DNA of 64,000 nucleotides from Yoonia sp. (GTDB lineage: Bacteria > Pseudomonadota > Alphaproteobacteria > Rhodobacterales > Rhodobacteraceae): the NCBI RefSeq assembly GCF_014859355.1, contig NZ_JACUUJ010000012.1, forward strand, positions 1-64,000, in the 5' to 3' direction. The first letter of the stretch is position 1; the number at the start of each line of letters is the position of its first letter. Under the pieces are notes generated by a model. The model saw only the letters and a program-made list of their open reading frames with translations, was not told the DNA's origin and searched no databases. This document shows, piece by piece, positions 44,770-52,985 of the stretch. Made by a program: the position numbers and the translations under genes.

Positions 44770-45654
44770 ATTTTCAGTTATTGCACCGACCCAGCCACCC
44801 TTGACGGCCTGACGTGGCTGTCGTGCTACCTGACAACAGGCAAGCATATGGGAATCTATTGGGCGGTCGGCACTGTCCTATTGTTGCTGGCAATCACAGC
44901 ACCGTTGGCGCTGGTCTTCGGATTTGGCGGTGCAGCGGCGGCGCGCAGCCATGTGACCCCGCTACGCTGGTTTGGCAAGACATATATCGCCATCGTGCGC
45001 GGCGTGCCGGATATTGCGTTTTTCCTGTTTTTCGTCATCGCGCTGGATCAGGGGATCGAATACCTTCGCCATCTGATCAAGTGCCCGGACTGGCCAGATG
45101 AAGTGTGGCAAGGCAGTGATTTTGTCGTTTGTCAGGCTGCCAAGATGCCTTTGGGCAATGCCCCGCAATGGGTGCATGAAACTTATGGATTTTTCATCGC
45201 GGTGTTCACCTTTGCGCTGGTCTTTGGCGCCTTTGCGGCGAATGTGCTTTATGGCGCAATGACTGCCGTGCCGCGTGGTCAGCTGGAAACTGCCGAAGCC
45301 TATGGTATGTCAAACCGCCAGACATTCTGGCGCGTTCTTGTGCCGCAAATGTGGGTCTATGCCTTGCCCGGCCTGTCAAACCTCTGGATGGTGCTGATCA
45401 AGGCCACGCCGCTTTTGTTCCTGCTGGGTGTGCAGGACATCGTCTATTGGGCGCGCGAATTGGGTGGCACCAAAACGCCGCAGTTTACGGATTACCCACA
45501 CTCTGACTGGCGGATGTGGTATTTTCTTGCCCTGCTCGTCTTTTACCTCTGCTTTACAAAGGTATCCGAGATTGTGTTGGACAGGATCATGGCGCGCTTG
45601 ACCAAGGGTCAAGCCACCGCCGCAGGTGAACGCCAGCGAAAGGCCACCGCATGA
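44770..45654 (+). CDS. ABC transporter permease (HisQ type), probable ATT start
   Basis: This is an inner-membrane permease of the polar amino acid class. It carries the EAA-type loop E-A-Y-G-M-S-N-R-Q-T-F-W-R-V-L-V-P-Q and about five membrane segments, with a large periplasmic loop holding C-P-D-W. The first ATG in frame is 44848, but the frame is open upstream and encodes F-S-Y-C-T-D-P-A-T-L-D-G-L-T-W-L-S-C-Y-L, a well-formed protein segment. AAAGG (44758-44762) is seven bases before an in-frame ATT at 44770, whereas 44848 has no clear site. I therefore propose ATT as start (294 residues). With ATG 44848 the protein would have 268. It overlaps the second permease by four bases. Confidence 0.85.
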   Translation: MFSYCTDPATLDGLTWLSCYLTTGKHMGIYWAVGTVLLLLAITAPLALVFGFGGAAAARSHVTPLRWFGKTYIAIVRGVPDIAFFLFFVIALDQGIEYLRHLIKCPDWPDEVWQGSDFVVCQAAKMPLGNAPQWVHETYGFFIAVFTFALVFGAFAANVLYGAMTAVPRGQLETAEAYGMSNRQTFWRVLVPQMWVYALPGLSNLWMVLIKATPLLFLLGVQDIVYWARELGGTKTPQFTDYPHSDWRMWYFLALLVFYLCFTKVSEIVLDRIMARLTKGQATAAGERQRKATA

Positions 45655-46457
45655 GTTGCTGGGAAACGGTGCTTGATTATGGTTTGCGCAGCATCGGCTA
45701 TGGCGAACGACTTTTGCCGCGTAGTGATTTCACGCTGTGCCAACAATTCACACTGATCGGGTCGGGCATGATCTGGAACGTGTATTTTGGCATTGTGGCA
45801 CTTTGCACCGGTTTTTTTCTGGCGACGGCTGTTGCCATGGGCAAAGCTGCACAGAACCCGTTTCTGCGTAAACCATCGGAATGGTTCATCTTTATCTTTC
45901 GCGGCTCGCCGCTGTTTATCCAGTTCTTTTTTGCATATTTCCTGTTTCTTAGCCTCAAAGGCTCCTATCCGTTTTTCAGCCCGCTGACATCGGCCTGGGC
46001 CGGTGCATTGCTGGTGCTGTTTTTGAACACCGCTGCCTATACGGGCGAAATTTTCTATGGTGCGCTGCAATCCATCCCCAAAGGCGATATCGAAGCGGCA
46101 GATGCCTATGGTCTGTCAGGCTGGTCGCGGTTCCGACGGATTATCTGGCCCACAATGCTGCGGCTGGCATGGCCTGCCTATACAAACGAAGCGATTTTCC
46201 TGTTTCATGCCACGACACTGGTTTATTTTTCCGGTTTTCCGGCGGCACAACAACGGGGTGACGCACTGTATTATGCCAGCTATTTCGCTGACAAAACCTT
46301 CAATCCGTTTGTACCCTACCCCATCCTTGCGGGCTATTTCATTTTGTTGACACTGCTCATCATAACAGGCTTCAATATGGTGAACCGCCGCCTGAACCGG
46401 CATTTGCCACAGGAGCAAAGGCGCAGACTGCGAATTCGTCCACAGGTGATCAGATGA
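45651..46457 (+). CDS. ABC transporter permease (HisM type)
   Basis: This is the second permease of the importer, 268 residues. It has the EAA-type loop D-A-Y-G-L-S-G-W-S-R-F-R-R-I-I-W-P-T and transmembrane segments beginning near residue 45. The N-terminal 40 residues (S-C-W-E-T-V-L-D-Y-G-L-R) are a polar lead. Both ends overlap neighbours as ATGA, so translation of permease 1, permease 2 and the first synthetase-like gene is coupled. Confidence 0.93.
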   Translation: MSCWETVLDYGLRSIGYGERLLPRSDFTLCQQFTLIGSGMIWNVYFGIVALCTGFFLATAVAMGKAAQNPFLRKPSEWFIFIFRGSPLFIQFFFAYFLFLSLKGSYPFFSPLTSAWAGALLVLFLNTAAYTGEIFYGALQSIPKGDIEAADAYGLSGWSRFRRIIWPTMLRLAWPAYTNEAIFLFHATTLVYFSGFPAAQQRGDALYYASYFADKTFNPFVPYPILAGYFILLTLLIITGFNMVNRRLNRHLPQEQRRRLRIRPQVIR

Positions 46458-47785
46458 GCTGGCTTGACGACCATCCAGAGGTGCGCAATGTGCGCTGCGG
46501 CGCGGCTGACCTGAACGGGCAGGCACGCGGCAAACGTGTTCCCCGCCGTTTCGCCGACAAGCTGGAAAAAGAAGGCACGCGGTTTCCTTTGTCGGTGCTG
46601 AACCTTGATATCTGGGGCGAAGACATAGACGATAGCCCACTGGTGTTCGAAAGCGGCGATGCCGATGGGGTGCTGCTGCCCACCGAACGCGGCTATGTGC
46701 CGATGCCGTGGCTGTCATCGCCATCCGCGATACTGCCGCTGTGGTCGTTTCACGAAGACGGCACGCCCTTTGGCGGCGATCCACGCCATGCGCTGGCCAG
46801 CGTCGTCGCGCGCTATGCCGAACGGGGGCTAACCCCGGTTGTTGCCACCGAAATGGAATTCTATCTGATCGACGACAGCGGTCGCGACATCCGCCAGCCC
46901 AAATCCCCCAGATCCGGCAAACGCCGCGCCGGGGCCGAGGTGCTGTCGCTCCGCGCGCTGGATTCGTTCGACCAGTTCTTTAACGAGCTTTACGACGCCT
47001 GCGATATCATGGACATCCCCGCCGAGGCGGCGATTTCCGAAGGCGGGATCGGCCAGTTCGAGGTGAACCTTGAACATGTGCCCGACGCGCTGAAAGCCGC
47101 CGACGATGCCTGGCTGTTCAAGATGCTGGTGCGGGGCACGGCGCGCAATCACGGTATGGCAGCCAGTTTCATGGCAAAACCCTATCCAGATTATGCAGGC
47201 AACGGGCTGCATATGCATTTTTCGGTGATCGACAGCAAAGGCAACAATGTCTTTGCCAACGACACCCACGAAGGCAGCCCGCTGCTGCACAATGCCATTG
47301 CCGGATGCCTTGCTGGCATTCCTGACCTGGCGCTGATCTTTGCACCGCACGGCAACAGCTTTGAACGCTTGGTGCCGGGCAGCCACGCGCCCACCGGCAT
47401 CTGCTGGGCCTATGACAACCGCACTGCATCGGTCCGCGTGCCTGGCGGCAGTTTCCAGGCGCGGCGGATCGAACACAGGGTCGCAGGTGGTGATGTAAAC
47501 CCCTATCTGTTCATCGCCGCCGTGCTGGGGTCGGCCCTTGTCGGAATCGAGGATGACATGAAACCGTCTGACCCGATCACCGGAAACGCCTACACCCAAA
47601 AACTGCCACAGGTGCCGCACAGCTGGGGTGCCGCGATTGACGCGTTCGAAGGCAGCACGCTCGCACGGCGGATTTTCAATGACGAACTGGTGGTCAACTT
47701 CGTTCGCACCAAACGACAGGAAATGCATTATTTTCAGGAACTCAGCCCTGAAGAACAGCTCGAACTTTACCTTGATACCGTGTGA
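46454..47785 (+). CDS. Glutamine synthetase-like gamma-glutamyl amine ligase (copy 1)
   Basis: The 443-residue protein belongs to the glutamine synthetase fold, in the PuuA/GlnA-like branch that joins glutamate to an amine. The catalytic core motifs are E-M-E-F-Y-L-I-D, the G-I-G-Q-F-E-V-N-L segment, the H-M-H-F-S-V metal site and R-V-P-G-G-S-F-Q-A-R-R-I-E-H-R. It lacks the adenylylation loop of true GlnA. It overlaps the permease gene by four bases. In E. coli, PuuA makes gamma-glutamylputrescine, and the substrate here may be putrescine or another amine (inference). A second, distinct copy lies two genes downstream. Confidence 0.88.
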   Translation: MSWLDDHPEVRNVRCGAADLNGQARGKRVPRRFADKLEKEGTRFPLSVLNLDIWGEDIDDSPLVFESGDADGVLLPTERGYVPMPWLSSPSAILPLWSFHEDGTPFGGDPRHALASVVARYAERGLTPVVATEMEFYLIDDSGRDIRQPKSPRSGKRRAGAEVLSLRALDSFDQFFNELYDACDIMDIPAEAAISEGGIGQFEVNLEHVPDALKAADDAWLFKMLVRGTARNHGMAASFMAKPYPDYAGNGLHMHFSVIDSKGNNVFANDTHEGSPLLHNAIAGCLAGIPDLALIFAPHGNSFERLVPGSHAPTGICWAYDNRTASVRVPGGSFQARRIEHRVAGGDVNPYLFIAAVLGSALVGIEDDMKPSDPITGNAYTQKLPQVPHSWGAAIDAFEGSTLARRIFNDELVVNFVRTKRQEMHYFQELSPEEQLELYLDTV

Positions 47786-47791
47786 GCGGGC

Positions 47792-47815
47792 ACAGAAATT
47801 TCGCGAAATTTCTGT
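47792..47815. repeat. Perfect 24-base palindrome
   Basis: ACAGAAATTTCG (47792-47803) is followed directly by its reverse complement (47804-47815). It lies six bases after the first ligase gene and 69 before the amidotransferase start. It can form a cruciform or hairpin, or act as a terminator/operator. A similar element with the core GGAATTTTGCAAAATTCC is found at 52958-52981. Confidence 0.7.
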
Positions 47816-47884
47816 CTGACGGACACGCTTGCGGCAGCCAAGCAGTCAAGGTAGCCTGTGCTGAAACAAATCCACGGATCATCC

Positions 47885-48568
47885 ATGAAAATCGGCATTC
47901 TGCAAACTGGTCACGCGCCCGACAAGCTTTTGGCGGGCTTTGGCGATTATGACGACCTGTTCAAAACGCTTCTGGCCGGGCAAGCCTTTGAGTTCGCAAC
48001 CTATAACATCGTGGATATGCAATTCCCCGATGCAGTCACCGACCACAACGGATGGCTCATCACCGGTTCCAAACACGGAGCCTATGAAGATCACGCCTTC
48101 ATCCCCCCGCTCGAGGACTTGATCCGCCAGATCTATAACGCCGAAATTCCGATGGTTGGTATCTGCTTTGGTCACCAGATCATCGCACAGGCGCTTGGTG
48201 GCAAGGTTGAAAAATTTGCAGGCGGTTGGGCTGTCGGGCGACAAACCTATGACTGGGACGGCCAGACCATCGCGTTGAATGCCTGGCACCAGGATCAGAT
48301 AGCGGTGCGCCCTGCTGATGCCACAGTGGTTGCCAGCAACGCCTTTTGCGAAAACGCGGCACTGATCTATGGCGACCGCGCATTCACCGTGCAAGCGCAT
48401 CCTGAATTCAGCGCTGAATTTCTGGCTGAACTTGCCCGGCAGCGCGGCCCCGGTGTTGTGCCTGATGCGCAGCTTGACGCAGCCCATGCCAGCGTTGGGG
48501 AACCCACCGACAACGCAAAGCTTGCCGAAAAAATCGCCGGTTTCTTCAAGGAAAGAAAACTCTTATGA
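47885..48568 (+). CDS. Class I glutamine amidotransferase-like hydrolase
   Basis: The 227-residue protein has a complete class I amidotransferase triad: Cys94 in V-G-I-C-F-G-H-Q, and His172 and Glu174 in Q-A-H-P-E-F. No synthetase domain is fused, as in stand-alone hydrolases such as PuuD, although PuuD has a different sequence layout. Between two gamma-glutamyl ligases it may cleave gamma-glutamyl amides or peptides (inference). The start at 47885 begins the first beta strand, M-K-I-G-I-L-Q-T-G-H. A GTG at 47858 is an alternative. It overlaps the second ligase gene by four bases. Confidence 0.9.
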   Translation: MKIGILQTGHAPDKLLAGFGDYDDLFKTLLAGQAFEFATYNIVDMQFPDAVTDHNGWLITGSKHGAYEDHAFIPPLEDLIRQIYNAEIPMVGICFGHQIIAQALGGKVEKFAGGWAVGRQTYDWDGQTIALNAWHQDQIAVRPADATVVASNAFCENAALIYGDRAFTVQAHPEFSAEFLAELARQRGPGVVPDAQLDAAHASVGEPTDNAKLAEKIAGFFKERKLL

Positions 48569-49917
48569 CCTGGACGAACCATATCCCCGAAGCCGCAAAA
48601 CGTTACCTTGAAAACAACCGTCTGGACGAGGTTGAATGTGTCATCGCCGACCTGCCCGGCATTGCCCGCGGCAAGGCGGTTCCAGCCATCAAATGGGACA
48701 AGCAGACCCATTTCCACCTGCCCAATTCGATCTTTTTCCAGACCATCACCGGCGACTGGGGCGAGGCCGCCGGCCCCGATGGATTTCTGGAACCCGACAT
48801 GATCCTGAAACCCGATCTGGCCACCGCCACCGCCGCCCCCTGGGCCGCAGATGGCACGCTGCAAGTGATCCATGACGCGTTTGACCAAAAGGGCAATCCG
48901 GTGCCGTTTTCGCCGCGCAACGTGCTGCGGCGCGTGGTCGATCTTTACAAGGCCGAAGGCTGGACCCCCGTCGTCGCACCGGAAATGGAATTCTACCTTG
49001 TGGGCCGCAACATTGACCCCGCCAAACCGATCGAGCCGATGATGGGCCGCACCGGGCGCCCCGCCGCAGGGCGTCAGGCCTATTCGATGTCGGCAGTGGA
49101 TGACTATGGCCCGGTGATCGACGATATCTACGAATATGCCGAAATTCAGGGGATCGAGATCGACGGCATCGCGCAGGAAGGCGGCGCAGGGCAGTTGGAA
49201 ATCAACCTGCGCCACGGCGACCCGATTTTGCTGGCCGATCAGGTGTTCTATTTCAAACGCCTGATCCGCGAGGCCGCGCTGAAACATGATTGCTTTGCCA
49301 CCTTCATGGCCAAACCGATCGAGGGCGAGCCGGGGTCGGCCATGCATATCCACCATTCGGTGCTGGATGAAAAAGGCCGCAACATCTTTACCGGCCCGCA
49401 GGGCGGCGAAACCGATGCGTTTTTCCACTTTATCGGCGGATTGCAGGAACACATGCCCAACGTGATCGCCATGATCGCGCCTTATGTGAACAGTTTCCGC
49501 CGCTACGTGCGCGACCACGCCGCCCCGATCAATCTGGAATGGGGCCGCGACAACCGCACAACCGGTATCCGAATCCCTATTTCCGATCCGACTGCACGGC
49601 GCGTCGAAAACCGGCTGGCGGGTATGGATTGCAACCCCTATCTGGCGATCGCCGCATCGCTGGCTTGCGGCTATCTGGGCCTGCGTGACGAAATTCGCCC
49701 CGACAAACGTTGGCGCGGTGACGCCTACGAGGCCGAGGATGAAATCCCGCAGGGGCTTTACGCCGCTTTGGAGCTGTTCGACAACGCCACGGCGATTCAC
49801 GACGTGATCGGCCCCGATTTCGCCCGCGTCTATTCCATCGTAAAACGGGCCGAATATAACGAATTCCTGCAAGTGATCAGCCCGTGGGAACGCGAACATC
49901 TACTGCTGAACGTCTGA
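48565..49917 (+). CDS. Glutamine synthetase-like gamma-glutamyl amine ligase (copy 2)
   Basis: This second synthetase-fold ligase, 450 residues, is clearly diverged from the first copy. Shared motifs are E-M-E-F-Y-L-V-G, Q-E-G-G-A-G-Q-L-E-I-N-L, H-I-H-H-S-V and R-D-N-R-T-T-G-I-R-I-P. It is shorter than GlnA and lacks the adenylylation site. Its start overlaps the amidotransferase stop, and the next gene begins four bases after its stop. Two paralogues within one operon suggest two amine substrates or a hetero-oligomer (inference). Its amine-binding residues cannot be read directly. Confidence 0.9.
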   Translation: MTWTNHIPEAAKRYLENNRLDEVECVIADLPGIARGKAVPAIKWDKQTHFHLPNSIFFQTITGDWGEAAGPDGFLEPDMILKPDLATATAAPWAADGTLQVIHDAFDQKGNPVPFSPRNVLRRVVDLYKAEGWTPVVAPEMEFYLVGRNIDPAKPIEPMMGRTGRPAAGRQAYSMSAVDDYGPVIDDIYEYAEIQGIEIDGIAQEGGAGQLEINLRHGDPILLADQVFYFKRLIREAALKHDCFATFMAKPIEGEPGSAMHIHHSVLDEKGRNIFTGPQGGETDAFFHFIGGLQEHMPNVIAMIAPYVNSFRRYVRDHAAPINLEWGRDNRTTGIRIPISDPTARRVENRLAGMDCNPYLAIAASLACGYLGLRDEIRPDKRWRGDAYEAEDEIPQGLYAALELFDNATAIHDVIGPDFARVYSIVKRAEYNEFLQVISPWEREHLLLNV

Positions 49918-49921
49918 TCCG

Positions 49922-51226
49922 ATGAACCCGCTTTACCGCAACGACCGCCCCGGCCAGTTCCCCAAAAGCTGGTACGCCGCAACCACCGATCTGCCGCCCG
50001 AACGCCCGCCGTTATACGGGCAGACGGTGGCGGATGTCTGCGTGATTGGCGCGGGCTTTACCGGTCTGTCAGCGGCGCTGCATCTGGCGCGCAAGGGGCT
50101 GGATGTGGTTGTGCTGGATGCGCATCGTGCGGGTTTTGGTGCCTCGGGGCGCAACGGCGGGCAGGTCGGCAGCGGCTATAACGCCAGCCAAAGCACGCTG
50201 GAAAAAAAGCTGGGGGCTGACGCCGCGCGCGCGCTTTGGGCGCTGGCCGAAGAGGCCAAGCAGGATATCCGCGACACCTGTGCGCGTGACATCCCCGAGG
50301 CGCGATACACCTCCGGCGTCGCCCATGGGTTTTACAGCGCAAAAGAGGCCCGCGAAGCCGCGACCGAAGCGCGGCATCTGGCCGACACATATGGCTATGA
50401 CCAGATCGCGCAGCTTGATCCTGAAGAAATGCGCGCGCTGGTCAAATCGCCGGTCTATCAGGGCGGCGAACTGGACATGGGCGCGGGCCATATCCACCCG
50501 CTGCGCTATGCGCTGGGGCTGGCGCGACTGGCCGAGGCTGCGGGCGCGCGGCTGTTCGACCGATCAGAGGTACATCACATCGCCCATGGCGACCCCGCCG
50601 AAGTGCGCACTGACAAAGGCTGTGTCAAGGCGCGGCATGTGGTCCTTGCCGGCAATGGCTATCTGCCGAACATCGCCCGCAAGGTGAATGCCAAAGTCAT
50701 GCCGATCAACAGCTTCATCTGCGCCACCGCGCCACTAGGCGACCGTGCAGCGGATGTGCTGGCGCGTGATATCGCCGTCGCGGACAGCAAATTCGTGGTG
50801 AATTACTACCGCCTTTCCGAAGACAAAAGGCTGCTGTTCGGCGGGCGCGAAAGCTATTCTATCGGTTTTCCCAGTGATATCAGCACCGCACTGGTCGCGC
50901 GGATGACGACGCTTTTCCCGCAACTTGCCGGTGTGCCGGTGGATTACGTCTGGGGCGGCACGCTGGGCATCACCATGACCCGCCTGCCCGCGATCCAATG
51001 TGTCGCGCCAAATGTGCTGTCAGGTGCAGGATTTTCGGGCCATGGTGTTGCCCTGTCCGGTTTGGCAGGCAAGGTCATGGCCGAGGCGATCGCCGGTCAA
51101 GCCGGTCGGTTTGATACGCTTGCGGGAATCAAGGTGCCCAATTTCCCCGGTGGAACCGCATTTCGTGCACCGCTGCTGACGCTGGCGATGACGTGGTATG
51201 CATTCCGTGACAGGCTTGGTATCTGA
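49922..51226 (+). CDS. puuB: FAD-dependent oxidoreductase (PuuB type)
   Basis: The 434-residue DAO-family enzyme starts with P-K-S-W-Y-A-A-T, followed by a GxGxxG-type FAD site, V-C-V-I-G-A-G-F-T-G-L-S-A-A-L. A-S-G-R-N-G-G-Q-V-G-S-G matches the PuuB/OrdL family and resembles gamma-glutamylputrescine oxidase. The C-terminal G-F-S-G-H-G-V-A-L-S also matches. It should oxidise the gamma-glutamyl amine to an aldehyde, with release of ammonia and hydrogen peroxide. It is four bases from the ligase stop. The symbol is by family and not proven for this substrate. Confidence 0.85.
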   Translation: MNPLYRNDRPGQFPKSWYAATTDLPPERPPLYGQTVADVCVIGAGFTGLSAALHLARKGLDVVVLDAHRAGFGASGRNGGQVGSGYNASQSTLEKKLGADAARALWALAEEAKQDIRDTCARDIPEARYTSGVAHGFYSAKEAREAATEARHLADTYGYDQIAQLDPEEMRALVKSPVYQGGELDMGAGHIHPLRYALGLARLAEAAGARLFDRSEVHHIAHGDPAEVRTDKGCVKARHVVLAGNGYLPNIARKVNAKVMPINSFICATAPLGDRAADVLARDIAVADSKFVVNYYRLSEDKRLLFGGRESYSIGFPSDISTALVARMTTLFPQLAGVPVDYVWGGTLGITMTRLPAIQCVAPNVLSGAGFSGHGVALSGLAGKVMAEAIAGQAGRFDTLAGIKVPNFPGGTAFRAPLLTLAMTWYAFRDRLGI

Positions 51227-51352
51227 CGCCGCCGCTGTTCAGGCGCAGACGACGCCGCACAGCGCCCCTGAATGATCTTGTCATCGGCCCATTGTAAGAC
51301 CACATACGCCAGCTTATTCTTTCATAAACAGAAGCAAAAAGGTTGCCCGCCC

Positions 51353-52720
51353 ATGTCTGACACATCCCCCAACAGCTGGGAAGCCCGCGCCGACGCCAGT
51401 TCCTTTTACGGCTTCACCGATCTGCCCACGGTCCATGACCGCGGTATGATCGTGGTCACCCACGGCAAAGGCCCTTATGTCTATGACACAACCGGGCGTG
51501 AATACCTTGATAGCAACTCTGGCCTGTGGAACATGGTTGCCGGATTTGACCACCCTGGCCTGATCAAGGCAGCGCAAGACCAATACGCCAGATTCCCAGG
51601 CTATCATGCGTTTTTTGGCCGGATGTCGGACCAGACCGTGATGCTGTCGGAAAAACTGGTCGAAGTATCACCGTTTGACCGGGCCAAGGTATTTTATACC
51701 AATTCCGGGTCCGAAGCGAACGACACGATGGTCAAGATGCTGTGGTTTCTGGCCAAGTCAGAGGACAAGCCGGATCGCCGCAAGATCCTCACTCGGATCA
51801 ACGCCTATCACGGGGTCACGGCGGTTTCTGCATCCATGACGGGCAAGCCCTATAACAGCGTCTTTGGCCTGCCGTTGGACGGGTTTATCCACCTGTCCTG
51901 TCCGCATTACTGGCGCTATGGCAAACAAGACGAGACCGAGGCGCAATTCACTGTCCGCATGGCGCAAGAACTGGAAGACACCATTCAACGCGAAGGCCCG
52001 GATACCATTGCGGGATTCTTTGCCGAACCTGTCATGGGGGCTGGCGGCGTGATCCCCCCGTCTGCGGGGTATTTTCAGGCGATCCAGCCGATCCTGCGCA
52101 AATACGGCATACCCCTGATCGCGGATGAGGTCATCACGGGCTTTGGCCGCACCGGCAACACCTGGGGCTGTGAAACCTATGATTTCATCCCCGACGCAAT
52201 CATTTCATCCAAGAACCTGACAGCCGGGTTTTTTCCGATGGGCGCGATCATCCTTGGCCCCGATCTGGCAGACAGGTTGCAGGCCGCCGCAGAAGAGATC
52301 GAGGAATTTCCCCATGGCTTCACCGCATCGGGCCATCCTGTCGGTTGCGCCATCGCACTGAAAGCCATCGACGTGGTTATGAACGAAGGATTGGCCGAAA
52401 ACGTCCGCACCCTGACACCATTGTTCGAAGAAGGCATGGCGCGGCTGGCAGAAAACCCCAATATCGGCGAATGGCGCGGCAAGGGCCTGATGGGCGCGCT
52501 GGAGGCCGTGGCCGATAAGGCGACCAAACGGCCGTTTGACGGATCGTTATCGGTCAGTGAACGCATCGCCAATGCTTGCACCGATCAAGGGCTGATCTGT
52601 CGCCCGCTGGGGCAAGCCGTTGTCCTGTGCCCACCTTTCATTTTCACCCCCGCCCATATGGACGAAATGTTTGGTAAACTGGAAAAGGCATTAAAAGGCG
52701 TCTTTGCAGAGGTCGCTTAA
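51353..52720 (+). CDS. Class III PLP-dependent aminotransferase
   Basis: The 455-residue omega-aminotransferase has the PLP lysine Lys287 in I-S-S-K-N-L-T-A-G and the aspartate at residue 258 in L-I-A-D-E-V-I-T-G-F-G-R. The N-terminal F-Y-G-F-T-D-L-P segment is like putrescine-pyruvate and related aminotransferases (SpuC type). Y-T-N-S-G-S-E-A-N-D forms the cofactor phosphate site. Its substrate may be a diamine, an omega-amino acid or an amine (inference). The ATG at 51353 is chosen over 51272 because AAAAAGG precedes it and the sequence matches the family from there. It is the last gene of the amine cluster, 126 bases after puuB. Confidence 0.92.
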   Translation: MSDTSPNSWEARADASSFYGFTDLPTVHDRGMIVVTHGKGPYVYDTTGREYLDSNSGLWNMVAGFDHPGLIKAAQDQYARFPGYHAFFGRMSDQTVMLSEKLVEVSPFDRAKVFYTNSGSEANDTMVKMLWFLAKSEDKPDRRKILTRINAYHGVTAVSASMTGKPYNSVFGLPLDGFIHLSCPHYWRYGKQDETEAQFTVRMAQELEDTIQREGPDTIAGFFAEPVMGAGGVIPPSAGYFQAIQPILRKYGIPLIADEVITGFGRTGNTWGCETYDFIPDAIISSKNLTAGFFPMGAIILGPDLADRLQAAAEEIEEFPHGFTASGHPVGCAIALKAIDVVMNEGLAENVRTLTPLFEEGMARLAENPNIGEWRGKGLMGALEAVADKATKRPFDGSLSVSERIANACTDQGLICRPLGQAVVLCPPFIFTPAHMDEMFGKLEKALKGVFAEVA

Positions 52721-52761
52721 CGCGGTTTTAACCAATGTGACTGGACTGTCGCGCCGCCCAA

Positions 52762-52920
52762 ATGGGTGGAATTATTCGTCGTGAGGTGGTGGATGTCGAA
52801 CGCGAGGTCGGGACAGCAGCATTTGTCGCAGAGGTCCGCAGCAGAGGTTTTCGGCTGATCCGGACAAGGCATTACTTCATCATTGTCTGTAACAATGACC
52901 CTATCGAAATTGTCATGTAA
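52762..52920 (+). CDS. Possible 52-residue protein, uncertain
   Basis: A short open frame (M-G-G-I-I-R-R-E-V-V-D-V-E-R-E-V ...) fills most of the gap between the aminotransferase and phaR and ends one base before a strong hairpin. The peptide is charged in its first half and hydrophobic near its end (H-Y-F-I-I-V-C-N-N-D). I see no clear ribosome binding site, and I do not recognise it. It may be a real small gene or the chance reading of an untranslated region. Confidence 0.3.
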   Translation: MGGIIRREVVDVEREVGTAAFVAEVRSRGFRLIRTRHYFIIVCNNDPIEIVM

Positions 52921-52921
52921 A

Positions 52922-52951
52922 AGCCGGCAGATTTCTAAAAATCTGCCGGCT
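52922..52951. terminator. Strong hairpin between the aminotransferase and phaR
   Basis: AGCCGGCAGATTT (52922-52934) and AAATCTGCCGGCT (52939-52951) form a perfect 13-pair stem with a four-base loop. It lies one base after the possible 52-residue frame and stands where the plus-strand amine cluster and the minus-strand phaR gene meet. Confidence 0.7.
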
Positions 52952-52957
52952 ACACAC

Positions 52958-52981
52958 AAAGGAATTTTGCAAAATTCCTTT
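52958..52981. repeat. Perfect 24-base palindrome
   Basis: AAAGGAATTTTG (52958-52969) is followed directly by its reverse complement. It lies four bases past the phaR stop on the minus strand. Together with the 13-pair hairpin at 52922-52951 it forms a pair of adjacent hairpins. It is similar in form and length to the palindrome at 47792-47815. Confidence 0.7.
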
Positions 52982-52985
52982 GGTC

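Noticed and set aside
44848-45654. ATG at 44848 as start of the first amine-importer permease
   Set aside because: It has no ribosome site, and the coding-like sequence and a good AAAGG lie upstream, before ATT 44770. It stays the fallback.
48367-49899. Long reading frame of 510 codons on the minus strand
   Set aside because: It is antisense to the second gamma-glutamyl ligase, whose synthetase motifs are intact. The antisense peptide has no recognisable domain and arises from GC-rich codon bias.
52717-52959. 80-codon frame on the minus strand between the aminotransferase and phaR
   Set aside because: It runs through the 13-pair hairpin and has no ribosome binding site. The plus-strand 52-codon frame is at least bounded by the hairpin.
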